This document shows positions 17,202-28,365 of a stretch of DNA of 64,000 bases, piece after piece; position 1 is the stretch's first letter, and each line of letters opens with the position of its first letter. The notes under the pieces are model-generated. The model did not search any database. It was not told the origin of the DNA and was given only the letters and a program-made list of their open reading frames with translations. Source of the DNA: Bordetella sp. LUAb4. Its GTDB lineage: Bacteria > Pseudomonadota > Gammaproteobacteria > Burkholderiales > Burkholderiaceae_B. The stretch spans positions 29,853 through 93,852 of the forward strand of contig NZ_JAHPZX010000013.1 in the NCBI RefSeq assembly GCF_021325795.1. The letters run 5' to 3'. Both the position numbers and the translations under genes were made by a program.

Positions 17202-19750
17202 AATGCTTCTCGCAAAGTAACCAGGGGCGGTGTTCTCAATACACCGCGCAAGGCCAGGGCACCCCCACCCCAGGCGCCCAGCATGCCGGCGGCGATGCCG
17301 GCCAGCCAGGGCCACAGGCTGAGGGTGATATTGAAATCGAACACATAGCGGGACAGGGCCCAGGCCACCGCGGCGGCGCCGGCCGCGCCCAGCAGGCCGG
17401 CCAGGCCGCCCACCGCCAGCAGCTCCAGGCGCTGCGCGCGTGCCAGTTGACGCCGCGTGGCGCCTAGCGCCCGCAAGACCGCGGCCTCGCGCACGCGTTC
17501 GTCGCGCGTTGCGGTCAGGGCAGCCGCCAGCACCAGCACGCCAGCCGCCAGGGTGAACACGAACAGCAGTTGCACCGCCTGCACCACCTGGTCGAGCACG
17601 GTTTGCAATTGCTTCAGGATGGCACCGACGTCGAACACCGTCAGATTGGGGAAGTCGCGCACCAATTGCGGCAGCAGTTGCGGCTTGTCCTCGGGCAGGT
17701 GAAACGAGGTAATCCAGCTTTGCGGCGCGTCGGCCAATGCCGATGGCGACAGCATGGCGAAGAAGTTCACCCGCATCGTGTCCCAATCGACCGCACGCAG
17801 GCTGGTGACGTCCACGTCCACGGTCTGGCCGGCGATATCGAAGCCCAGCTTGTCGCCCATCTTCACGCCCAGGGTGGTGGCGATGCCGGACTCCATCGAG
17901 ACTTCCCGCGAAACCGGTGCCATCCAGCGGCCTTCGACCAGGCGGTTGTAGGTCGGCATCTGGTTGCCGTAAGACAGGTTGAACTCGCGGTCCACCAGGC
18001 GTTTGGCGCGGCCGTCCTCATAATCGGCGGCCGACACGGCACGGCCATTGATGGATACCAGGCGGCCGCGGATCATGGGATAGAGATCGGCCTGACCGAC
18101 GCCGCCCTGCGTCAGGCGCGTGGCGACCGCCGCGCGCTGGTCAGGCTGGATGTTGATCAGGAAACGGTTGGGCGCATCCGCCGGCAAGGTGCGCTGCCAG
18201 CCGGCGATCAGGTCGGTGCGCGTCATGGCCAGCAGCAGCAAGGCCATCAGGCCGATGGCCAGTGCGCAGACCTGGGTTATGGTGGCCGCGCGCCGGCGGG
18301 TCACGCCCGCCAGGGCGAAACGCAGCGCCGGCATACCGGCGGCCGCATGGCGCACGCGAGCGAGCAGGGCCACGCAGAGCCCGGCCAGCACCGCGAAGAC
18401 CGCGAAGGCGCCAAGGAAGCCACCGGCGATGATGCCGCCCAGGCGGGCATTGCCGGCGAACCACCAGATCAACAGGGCGAAGCCGGCCGCGCCGACGACG
18501 TAGCCGACCACGCTGCCGGCCTGCAGACCCGTATCGTCACGCCGTAACACGCGCGCCGGCGGCACATGGCGCAATTGCGCTAGCGAAGGCAGCGCGAAAC
18601 CCAGCAACAGCCACAGGCCGGTGGCCAGGCCCTGCACCGCGGGCAGCAGCGACGGCGCCGGCAGCGGCGTGTCGATCAGGCGGGCCAGCACTTGCACCAG
18701 CCCTTCGTGCACGGCGTAACCCGTCACGCCGCCCGCTAGCGACGCCAGCACGCCGACCAGGATGAATTCCACCGTCAACATGCGTGTAATGGCCGACTGC
18801 GGCGCGCCCAGGCAACGCATCACCGCGACGCCGTCGCGATGGCGTTGCATGAAGCGATTGGCCGCCAGCGCCACCGCCACGGCGGAAATCAATACCGCCA
18901 GCAGCGCCACCAGGGACAGGAAGCGCTGGGCGCGGTCCAGCACGCGGCGCACGTCGGGACGGCCGGATTCGACGGTGGCGATTTTCTGGCCCCGCTGCAG
19001 GTTTTCGCCCAACCAGGCCGAATAGGCTGCCACGGCGGGCGCATCGCCCGCGGCCAACAAGGCATAGCCGACGCGGCTGCCGGGGGCGATCAGATGCGTG
19101 GCCGCCAGGTCATCGGCGCGCATCATGACGCGCGGCGACACGTTGACGAACTGCAGGCTGCGGTCCGGTTCGTAGGTCACCAGGCGCGCGATACGAAATT
19201 GGGAATCGCCCAGCGTCAAGGTACCGCCCACTGCCACATTGAGTATGCCCAATAGCTGCGGATCGACCCAGACCGTGCCGGCATCGGGCACGTCGCGGGT
19301 GGGGGCATCGGCGCCGAACGGGGCGGTGGCCGTGCGCAGGCTGCCGCGTAAGGGGTAGCCCGGCTCGACCGCCTTCAAGGACACCAGTTGGGCGTTGTCG
19401 CCAGCGCCGGCCATGGAAGGGAATTGCCAGGTGTGCGCCAGCCGCAAGCCTTCTTGCCGCGCACGCTGTTCGAAGGCGGGCGGCAATGGTGCGTCGGAAT
19501 CCAGCACGACATCGGCACCCAGCATCTGCGCGGCATCGCGCTCCAGGGCACGGCCGACCCGGTCCGCCAGGAAGCCCACGCTGGTGACCGCGGCCACCGC
19601 GACGATCAGCGCGATGACCAGCAGCCGCAGTTCGCCGGCGCGGGTGTCGCGCAGCAAGGCGCGCACACCAAGGCGCAGCGGGTGCAGCAAACCGCGCGTG
19701 GCGACTGCGGGCGCGGCGGGGAGACGGGCGGCGGCGGAGGATTCTGGCAT
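17198..19750 (-). CDS. Large FtsX-domain ABC transporter permease (YbbP-like)
   Basis: An 850-residue inner-membrane permease with one N-terminal transmembrane helix (about 42-62), a periplasmic domain, a block of FtsX-type helices in the middle and another at the C-terminus: the ten-helix architecture of YbbP/LolC-like permeases. In E. coli YbbP works with the ATPase YbbA; no such ATPase gene is in this window. It is first in a run with the globin and kdkA. Confidence 0.88.
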   Translation of the reverse strand: MPESSAAARLPAAPAVATRGLLHPLRLGVRALLRDTRAGELRLLVIALIVAVAAVTSVGFLADRVGRALERDAAQMLGADVVLDSDAPLPPAFEQRARQEGLRLAHTWQFPSMAGAGDNAQLVSLKAVEPGYPLRGSLRTATAPFGADAPTRDVPDAGTVWVDPQLLGILNVAVGGTLTLGDSQFRIARLVTYEPDRSLQFVNVSPRVMMRADDLAATHLIAPGSRVGYALLAAGDAPAVAAYSAWLGENLQRGQKIATVESGRPDVRRVLDRAQRFLSLVALLAVLISAVAVALAANRFMQRHRDGVAVMRCLGAPQSAITRMLTVEFILVGVLASLAGGVTGYAVHEGLVQVLARLIDTPLPAPSLLPAVQGLATGLWLLLGFALPSLAQLRHVPPARVLRRDDTGLQAGSVVGYVVGAAGFALLIWWFAGNARLGGIIAGGFLGAFAVFAVLAGLCVALLARVRHAAAGMPALRFALAGVTRRRAATITQVCALAIGLMALLLLAMTRTDLIAGWQRTLPADAPNRFLINIQPDQRAAVATRLTQGGVGQADLYPMIRGRLVSINGRAVSAADYEDGRAKRLVDREFNLSYGNQMPTYNRLVEGRWMAPVSREVSMESGIATTLGVKMGDKLGFDIAGQTVDVDVTSLRAVDWDTMRVNFFAMLSPSALADAPQSWITSFHLPEDKPQLLPQLVRDFPNLTVFDVGAILKQLQTVLDQVVQAVQLLFVFTLAAGVLVLAAALTATRDERVREAAVLRALGATRRQLARAQRLELLAVGGLAGLLGAAGAAAVAWALSRYVFDFNITLSLWPWLAGIAAGMLGAWGGGALALRGVLRTPPLVTLREAL

Positions 19751-19901
19751 GGGCGTATCGTACCTAAACCTGACGATAGTCTGGCGCTCTGCAGGAATAA
19801 AAAATCACGGCTGCGGGGCGCGGGAGAATGCCGCCGAGGCGCGCGATAAAGGCGGCGCGATCAACGTGGAGTAATAAAGCGTCGTGACAACGCGGGGAAA
19901 T

Positions 19902-19935
19902 AAAAAGGCGAAGCCTCCTCGCGGAAGCTTCGCCT
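19902..19935 (-). terminator. Rho-independent terminator of the small secreted-protein gene
   Basis: On the reverse strand a 9-bp stem (AGGCGAAGC / GCTTCGCCT) is followed by TTTTTATTT. It lies 19 bases after the stop of the gene at 19954-20151. Confidence 0.88.
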
Positions 19936-19953
19936 GGCCCTGCACCCGCGAAA

Positions 19954-20151
19954 TTACTTGGCCGGGGTGGCGGTGGTCGTCTTGGCGGACGACTTGGCGC
20001 CGGACTTCTTGGCCTTGTGCTTGTGGGTTTGCGTGGACTTGGGCTTGGCGGTCGTCGAAGCGTCGGCAGCGAAAGCCGCCGGCGCCGCGGCCAGACCCAG
20101 GGTCAGCGCCGAGACGGACAGAAAAGCAGCAATGCGGGAGCGAGTGGTCAT
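19954..20151 (-). CDS. Small secreted Lys/Thr/Ala-rich protein
   Basis: A 65-residue protein with a clear signal peptide (TTRSRIAAFLSVSALTLGL, cleavage probably after AAFA). The mature part is about 40 residues, rich in Lys, Thr, Ser and Ala (KHKAKKSGAKSS), with no fold I recognise. Similar short basic periplasmic peptides occur in Burkholderiales. The longer frame start 108 bases upstream is not supported. The gene has its own terminator. Confidence 0.7.
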   Translation of the reverse strand: MTTRSRIAAFLSVSALTLGLAAAPAAFAADASTTAKPKSTQTHKHKAKKSGAKSSAKTTTATPAK

Positions 20152-20572
20152 GAATAACTCCAGAATTAATAAGGCCACCGGGCCTTGATTCCACGGGCGC
20201 GGCGACGTTGCCGTGTTCCCCGTACTGCGTTTGAGCAGGGAGTTCGAGGAAGGTTGCATGCGTTCTTAAAAAATTTTCATACTCGATGCAACGTAATGCG
20301 AATACGCGAATTTTCTGGGGGAAATTCGGATGTTTCCTGGCGTTTTTTACTTTTAAACTGACGTTTTTCTTAAAACACGAATTGGGTTCTTTATTAATAC
20401 AAAGGCGCGTTGAAGCATGCGGGCCGGTAAATCTGAGTTTTTAAGTCGCTGGGTTAAGTTGATCGAGGGGGAGGACCCCTCGATACTCCCTGCTCATGGA
20501 TTCTCAGCGGCATGGGCTACCCCGGCCGATCACTGTGGATAAACACTTTCGTGGCGGCGGCGGGCGCGGGCC
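20152..20572. other. AT-rich intergenic region with one perfect hairpin
   Basis: About 420 bases between radA and the small secreted-protein gene, much more AT-rich than its surroundings (about 20260-20450). It likely holds the promoter of the small gene. A perfect hairpin with 9-bp arms (ATCGAGGGG / CCCCTCGAT) and a 5-base loop is at 20462-20484; it has no T-run. No gene is seen. Confidence 0.6.
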
Positions 20573-21943
<1,371 letters not shown>

Positions 21944-22014
21944 TCGGGGAGTTTAGCGAATGGACGGACATTGCGCGGGGGCGAAGGGGCATCCCCCTCG
22001 TCCTCCCCGCTATC

Positions 22015-22039
22015 AAAAAAGCCAGCCCGAAGGCTGGCT
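22015..22039 (-). terminator. Rho-independent terminator after the second SDR gene
   Basis: A 7-bp stem GCCAGCC-CGAA-GGCTGGC followed, on the reverse strand, by six T. It lies between the SDR stop and radA. Confidence 0.9.
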
Positions 22040-22065
22040 GTGCGGATCACGCGGGCGTTGCGGCT

Positions 22066-22785
22066 TCAGCTGCGGCCGGCGAGGCTGCCGCCGCCGTCCA
22101 CGCCCAGGACCTGGCCGGTGATGAAGCCGGCGTCGTCGGACAGCAGGAAGGCAATGGCGGCGGCGACTTCGGCGGGGCTGCCGATGCGCTTCATGGGAAT
22201 GCCGGACAGCACGCGCTTTTCACCATCGCTGCCAACAGGACGGCTGGCGCGGAACAATTCAGTCTCGATAGGGCCCGGTGAAACGGCATTGACCGTGACG
22301 CCATACTCGGCCAACTCCAGCGCCCAGGTATGCGTGCAGCCTACCAAGGCCGCCTTGGCCGCCGAGTAGCTGGTGCGGTCCTGGCTACCGTGAATGGCAC
22401 GGCTGACCACGTTGACGATACGGCCCGAACGGCGCGCCTTCATCGATTCCACGAAGGCCTGCACCACCTGCACCGCCACGCGTACATTCAGATCCAATAC
22501 GTTATAGAGCGACGCCAGCTCCACCGCCCCCAAGGGTTGCGGCAGCACCAGGCCCACGTTGTTGACAATGGCATCGACCGGGAACTTCTCGCGAATCTCG
22601 CGCAGGACGTCTTCGGTCTTGCCGGCGTCGGCCAGATCACAGGCGTACAGATATCCCGGGAAATCCACATCACTGGTATGCCGGGCGATTCCCACCACGT
22701 GACAGCCCATATCGGCCAGACGGCGCGTCAGCGCCCAGCCTATCCCTTTGGTGGCGCCGGTCACCAGCACGCATTTGTCTTTCAT
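22066..22785 (-). CDS. SDR-family NAD(P)-dependent oxidoreductase
   Basis: A 239-residue classical SDR with VTGATKGIG (cofactor), VDAIVNNVG (NNAG-like), and a complete active site: serine in NVVSRAIHG and YSAAK. The C-terminus is FITGQVLGVDGG. The substrate is unknown; it resembles FabG-like reductases. An in-frame start 21 bases upstream exists, but MKDKCVLVTG fits the family better. Confidence 0.88.
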   Translation of the reverse strand: MKDKCVLVTGATKGIGWALTRRLADMGCHVVGIARHTSDVDFPGYLYACDLADAGKTEDVLREIREKFPVDAIVNNVGLVLPQPLGAVELASLYNVLDLNVRVAVQVVQAFVESMKARRSGRIVNVVSRAIHGSQDRTSYSAAKAALVGCTHTWALELAEYGVTVNAVSPGPIETELFRASRPVGSDGEKRVLSGIPMKRIGSPAEVAAAIAFLLSDDAGFITGQVLGVDGGGSLAGRS

Positions 22786-22906
22786 GGAACAACCTCGAAT
22801 CTGCAATGGAGAGAATGCCCCAAGTAGACACCATCCGCGCGTGGCTGTCTCGCTTTTGCCCCGCGACGATACGCGACAGGCTTCAGCAGGTTACTTCAGC
22901 TCTTCG

Positions 22907-24055
22907 TCAGACATCCCGGCCATGCACCGGCACGCGTGGCGCCAAGGCACACATCAATTCGTAGCCTATCGTCTCGGCCGCCTGGGCCACTTCGTCGACC
23001 GTCGGACCGCCCTCTCCCCACAGCACCACCGGCGCGCCGACGCCGGCCATCGGCACCGGCGTCAGGTCGACCGCCAGCATGTCCATGGAGACTCGGCCCA
23101 GCAAACGCGTGCGCACGCCCGCCACCGTGACCGGGGTCCCCGTACCCGCATGGCGAGGATAGCCATCGGCATAACCGCAAGCCACCACGCCGACGCGCAA
23201 GGGGCGGTCGGCGTTGAACAGGCTGCCATAGCCTATGGCGTCGCCCGCCTTCACCTGTTGCACGGCGATCAGGCGCGACGCCAGGGTCATGGCCGGACGC
23301 AGGCCGAAGCTGGCGGCGTCCGCATCGGCGAAGGGCGAACCGCCGTACAGGCAGACGCCGGGGCGTACCCAGGCGCCATGATCATCGCGCGCCAGGGAAA
23401 TGTCGGGATAGCGCAAAGTGGCGGCGGAATTGGACACGCTGACCGGACCGGGCAAGCCCTCGGTGATGCGATTGAACACTTCCATCTGGGCCGCGATGCC
23501 CTGCGGGCCGTCGGCATTGGCGAAGTGCGTCATCTTGCCGACGTTGTTGAGGATGCCGTCGTCACGCAAACGCAGCGCCTGCTGGTAGGCAGCGCGGTAC
23601 GCATCCGGTGCGAAACCCAGCCGGTTCATCCCGGAGTTGAGCTTCATGAAGACATCCAGGCGGCGCGATCCGCGATTCTCGGCCAGGATGGCCAACTGGT
23701 CCGCATGATGCACGGACGTGGTCAAGTGGTAGCGCTCCAGCACCTCCACGTCGGCCGGCTCGAAAAAGCCTTCCAGCAGCATGATGGGGCCGCCCCACCC
23801 TGCTTCACGGCAACGCACGGCTTCGTTCAGATCCAGCATGGCCAGACCCTGGGCCTGCCAGAAACCGCGCACCGCCTGCTCGATGCCATGCCCGTAGGCA
23901 TTGGCCTTGATGACCGCCCAGATGGAGGGCGCGGCCAGGGGCCGGCCCTGCGCGGCCGAGGCGGTGATGGCGGCTTGTTGGACGTGCTTGCGCACGACTT
24001 CGAGATTGTGCGTAAGGGCGTCGACGGAAATCGTGGCGGTAATTGGGCGTGGCAT
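22907..24055 (-). CDS. alr: Alanine racemase
   Basis: Makes D-alanine for peptidoglycan. The 382-residue protein has the PLP lysine motif [11 protein letters not shown] near the N-terminus, and the C-terminal domain with [10 protein letters not shown] (the catalytic Tyr) and [11 protein letters not shown]. The Bordetella-type start [10 protein letters not shown] is chosen over an ATG 30 bases upstream. Confidence 0.94.
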   Translation of the reverse strand: MPRPITATISVDALTHNLEVVRKHVQQAAITASAAQGRPLAAPSIWAVIKANAYGHGIEQAVRGFWQAQGLAMLDLNEAVRCREAGWGGPIMLLEGFFEPADVEVLERYHLTTSVHHADQLAILAENRGSRRLDVFMKLNSGMNRLGFAPDAYRAAYQQALRLRDDGILNNVGKMTHFANADGPQGIAAQMEVFNRITEGLPGPVSVSNSAATLRYPDISLARDDHGAWVRPGVCLYGGSPFADADAASFGLRPAMTLASRLIAVQQVKAGDAIGYGSLFNADRPLRVGVVACGYADGYPRHAGTGTPVTVAGVRTRLLGRVSMDMLAVDLTPVPMAGVGAPVVLWGEGGPTVDEVAQAAETIGYELMCALAPRVPVHGRDV

Positions 24056-24241
24056 GGCAAGGCGGATGACGGGCCGGCGGAGCATAAGCCGGCCGGAGAA
24101 CAGGCCGGCGAGATGACGGGCCGGCGGGACAATGGACCGGCATGAACCGGTATTCTGGCGGTCGGCGTTAGTCTACCCGATGCCCTGTGACGGCCTCACT
24201 AAAATAGCGTCGATTCCACCGAGGCGATTTTGCGCTGACCC

Positions 24242-25213
<972 letters not shown>

Positions 25214-25251
25214 CCATCTGGCCTGCTTCACCCCATATCTGCTTCTTCGAC

Positions 25252-26115
25252 ATGACTCCCGACGAATACTGCCAGGACAAGGCCGCCAAAAGCGGGTCCA
25301 GTTTCTACTACGCCTTTCTGTTCCTGCCGCCGGAACGGCGCCGCGCCATCGTGGCGATGTACGCATTCTGCCGCGAGGTGGACGACGTGGTGGACGAGGT
25401 CAGCGACAGTTCGGTGGCGCGCATCAAGCTGGCCTGGTGGCGCACCGAAATCGACCGCATGTATGGCGGCGCGCCCGATCATCCCGTGACGCGCGCGCTG
25501 GAGCCGCATCTGCAAGCCTACGACATTACGCGCGAACGCCTGCTGGCCGTGGTCGACGGCATGGAAATGGACCTGGACCAGACGCGTTATCTGGATTGGC
25601 CCGGCCTGCGCAAATACTGTTGGCACGCGGCCGGCGTGGTGGGTGAGCTGTCGGCGTCGATCTTCGGTTATGGCGATCCGGCCACGCTGGTTTACGCGGA
25701 GAAACTTGGGCTGGCGTTCCAGATGACCAACATCATCCGCGACGTCGGTGATGACGCGCGGCGTGGGCGGATCTATCTGCCTATGGACGAATTGCAGCGT
25801 TTCAATGTGAAGGCCGCGGACATTCTCAATGGCAAGTATTCCGACGGCTTCACGGCATTGATGGCGTTCCAGGCGCAACGCGCCCGCGACCTCTACCGCG
25901 AAGCGATGCGGGCGCTGCCGGAGTCCGACCGGCGCGCCCAGCGGCCTGGGTTGATGATGGCCGCCATCTACCATGCCCTGCTCGACGAAATCGAACGTGA
26001 CAACTGGCAGGTCCTGCACCAACGTATTTCCCTGACACCGCTGCGCAAGCTGTGGCTGGCGTGGAAGACGTGGGTAGGCGGCGGCCGCGGGCTGGTGCGG
26101 CGCCTGGCGCGATGA
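25252..26115 (+). CDS. hpnD: Presqualene diphosphate synthase HpnD
   Basis: Condenses two farnesyl diphosphates to presqualene diphosphate. The 287-residue protein has YAFCREVDDVVDE and NIIRDVGDDARRGRIYLP, the two Asp-rich motifs in normal spacing. Its stop overlaps the hpnE start (ATGA). Confidence 0.93.
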   Translation: MTPDEYCQDKAAKSGSSFYYAFLFLPPERRRAIVAMYAFCREVDDVVDEVSDSSVARIKLAWWRTEIDRMYGGAPDHPVTRALEPHLQAYDITRERLLAVVDGMEMDLDQTRYLDWPGLRKYCWHAAGVVGELSASIFGYGDPATLVYAEKLGLAFQMTNIIRDVGDDARRGRIYLPMDELQRFNVKAADILNGKYSDGFTALMAFQAQRARDLYREAMRALPESDRRAQRPGLMMAAIYHALLDEIERDNWQVLHQRISLTPLRKLWLAWKTWVGGGRGLVRRLAR

Positions 26116-27677
26116 AGGCGCCCGCCGCGGGGCATGCGGCGCGGGGCGCGACGCAGGCAACTGCTCCGGGCCACGCGACCACGCGCCGAGTTGCCGTGGT
26201 GGGCGCTGGCTGGGCTGGCCTGGCGGCGGCCGTGGCTTTGCATGATCGCGGCTATGCGGTCACGGTGCTTGAAGCGGGGCGTACGCCCGGCGGGCGCGCG
26301 CGGCGCGTCACCCACGCGGACTTCGATCTGCCCTTGGATAATGGGCAGCACATATTATTGGGTGCTTATAGCGACACGCTGGCCCTGATGCGGCGCCTGG
26401 GCTGCGACCCGGACCGCTTACTGGCACGAATGCCGCTGGCCTTGGCCAGCCTGGACGGCGCCTTCCGGCTGCGCGCGCCGCGGCTGCCGGCGCCTTTGCA
26501 TGCGGCGTACGCGCTGCTGACGGCGCGGGGGCTGGATGGCCGGGCGCGCATGGCGGCCCTGCGGCTGATGCGGGCCTTGCAGCATGCGCAATGGCAGTTG
26601 CCGGCGGCCGACAGCGTGGCGGATCTGCTGGCGCGGCATGGGCAGCCGGACAGCGCCGTGCGCTGGCTGTGGGAGCCGCTGTGCCTGGCGGCCTTGAATA
26701 CCCCCATCGCGCAGGCCGACGCCCAACTCTTCGCCCATGTCTTGCGCGACAGCCTGGCCGGCAAACGTGCGGCCTCCGACCTGCTGCTGCCGCGCGTCGA
26801 CCTGTCCGCGCTGTGGCCGGATGCCGCCGCGGCGCTGTGCGACGTACGCTACGGCGTGACGGTTCGTTTGGTCGAACCATCGGCGGATGGCGTCCGCATC
26901 GATGGCGACTTCTACGATGCCGCCATCCTGGCGGTCCCACCCGCCAATGCCGCTCGCCTGCTTGGCGCGGCGCTTGGTGATGATCAAGTTTTCACTGACG
27001 GCTCGATGTCCGGCAATGGCGCGGCGTTCGACTACGATTCGAAGCTCGCTGATGGCTCGACGCTCCGTGACGGTTCGGCGGCCGCCGATGTCTCCACGCT
27101 CGCTAATGGTCCAGCACTCGGTGCTGGCTCGATAGTACGGCGGGCGCCGCCGATGTCGGGTGCCGACCTGGCGGCGCGCCTGTCCAGCTTTGAGTACTCC
27201 CCAATCGCGACCCTCAATCTGCGCCTTGCGGCGCCGTGGCGTTTACCCATGCCCATGATGATGCTGCGCGAAGATGCCGCGCGCGGCCACGATGGGCAAT
27301 GGCTGTTCGACCGCGCCGCGTTGGCGGGCGATACATCACGAGGCGAGCTGTCCATCGTCGTCAGCGCCGCGGCCCCGCTGGCCGATCGGCTGGCCCAAAC
27401 GGACCGCGAGTCAGTGATGGCGCCGCTCATCGAGCAAGTGCGCGAACAGGCTGCACGTGGCGGCCTGCCGCCCTTGCCTGCCATGGCGCATGCTGAACTG
27501 CTGGTCGACAAACGCGCGACGTTTCTCGCCACGCCCGGCCTGGCGCGGCCTGGCAACGCCACCCCATGGCCCGCGCTATGCCTGGCCGGGGACTGGACGG
27601 ACACCGGCTACCCCGCCGCCCTGGAAGGCGCCGTGCGCAGCGGCCAACGCGCCGCCACCCTGATCGCGGGACGTTGA
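26112..27677 (+). CDS. hpnE: Hydroxysqualene dehydroxylase HpnE
   Basis: FAD-dependent reductase that makes squalene from hydroxysqualene. The 521-residue protein has the dinucleotide motif VAVVGAGWAGLAAAVAL, the PGGRARR motif and the C-terminal FAD segment CLAGDWTDTGYPAALEGAVRSG. An unusual insert of about 55 residues (about 291-347), rich in DGS, AAD and NG repeats, makes it longer than usual HpnE proteins. The ATG overlaps the hpnD stop; a longer frame starting inside hpnD is rejected. Confidence 0.92.
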   Translation: MKAPAAGHAARGATQATAPGHATTRRVAVVGAGWAGLAAAVALHDRGYAVTVLEAGRTPGGRARRVTHADFDLPLDNGQHILLGAYSDTLALMRRLGCDPDRLLARMPLALASLDGAFRLRAPRLPAPLHAAYALLTARGLDGRARMAALRLMRALQHAQWQLPAADSVADLLARHGQPDSAVRWLWEPLCLAALNTPIAQADAQLFAHVLRDSLAGKRAASDLLLPRVDLSALWPDAAAALCDVRYGVTVRLVEPSADGVRIDGDFYDAAILAVPPANAARLLGAALGDDQVFTDGSMSGNGAAFDYDSKLADGSTLRDGSAAADVSTLANGPALGAGSIVRRAPPMSGADLAARLSSFEYSPIATLNLRLAAPWRLPMPMMMLREDAARGHDGQWLFDRAALAGDTSRGELSIVVSAAAPLADRLAQTDRESVMAPLIEQVREQAARGGLPPLPAMAHAELLVDKRATFLATPGLARPGNATPWPALCLAGDWTDTGYPAALEGAVRSGQRAATLIAGR

Positions 27678-27810
27678 AGCACCGCCACGGCGCCCGGAAG
27701 CCGCCATCCGTAGCGGCCGACATGCCGCCACAGCTTGGTCGCCGGACCTTGAACAACCGCGAATCTCCACTGCCGAACCAGCACATGGCCGCTTGCGCCG
27801 CCCGCGACGC

Positions 27811-28203
27811 TTATCCCGCCATCGACCGGACGGTGAACAATCCCGCCGCCGTCAATAGCAGCGAACCCGCCAAGCTGACACCGGCGTAGAGCAGCGCGCC
27901 GCCATACTCGCCCCGCTCCAGCATGCCCACGGTTTCCGCCGAGAACGTCGAGAAGGTAGTCAGGCCACCCAGGAAACCCGTGATGCAAGCCAGCCGCACC
28001 CAGGCGGGCCAATCGGGATGGGACGCGACCAGGGCCACCATGATGCCGATGACGTAACCGCCGCCCAGGTTGGCCGCCAGCGTGCCCCATGGCATGCCCT
28101 CGGATCGATTCAATCCGAGTGCGAGCAGCCAACGCAACCATGCGCCACAGGCGGCCCCCAGGCCGATAGCGAGAAAGTTGAGCGGGGAAAGCATGGGCAG
28201 CAT
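27811..28203 (-). CDS. crcB: Fluoride ion channel CrcB/Fluc
   Basis: A 130-residue, four-helix membrane protein of the Fluc family with the GAACGAWLRW opening, the WGTLAANLGGGYVIG motif and GFLGGLTTFSTFSAE, which hold the fluoride path. The ATG is 5 bases after AAGGA. Confidence 0.93.
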   Translation of the reverse strand: MLPMLSPLNFLAIGLGAACGAWLRWLLALGLNRSEGMPWGTLAANLGGGYVIGIMVALVASHPDWPAWVRLACITGFLGGLTTFSTFSAETVGMLERGEYGGALLYAGVSLAGSLLLTAAGLFTVRSMAG

Positions 28204-28301
28204 GTCGTTCCTTGGTCCGGCGCGAAACGCCCATTATCGCCAGCGTTGGCTAGCCGTCAAAGCATGCCGCGAAACCGCGCGACCGATTAGCGGGTGCAAG
28301 G

Positions 28302-28330
28302 GGAACAATCCTTTGCCAGCATCCCACCCA
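28302..28330 (+). promoter_or_regulatory. hrp-box-like promoter of the 1235-residue protein gene
   Basis: GGAAC at 28302-28306 and CCACCCA at 28324-28330 are separated by 17 bases. This is the HrpL-type consensus GGAACC-N16-CCACNNA with one mismatch (GGAACA). The box ends 35 bases before the ATG at 28366. The ATCC after GGAAC also recurs in the boxes at 48500-62500. Confidence 0.65.
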
Positions 28331-28365
28331 GAGAGTCTCTCCTCCCATGCTCGTACCCCCCAATC

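Noticed and set aside
28225..28260. Fluoride-riboswitch-like GGCGATAATGGG before crcB
   Set aside because: The start resembles the aptamer, but the conserved UGAUGA segment and the rest of the pairing are absent in the short leader.
28294..28365. GTG start extending the 1235-residue protein
   Set aside because: It lies upstream of the promoter box and its first codons overlap it; ATG at 28366 fits the spacing of the other boxes.
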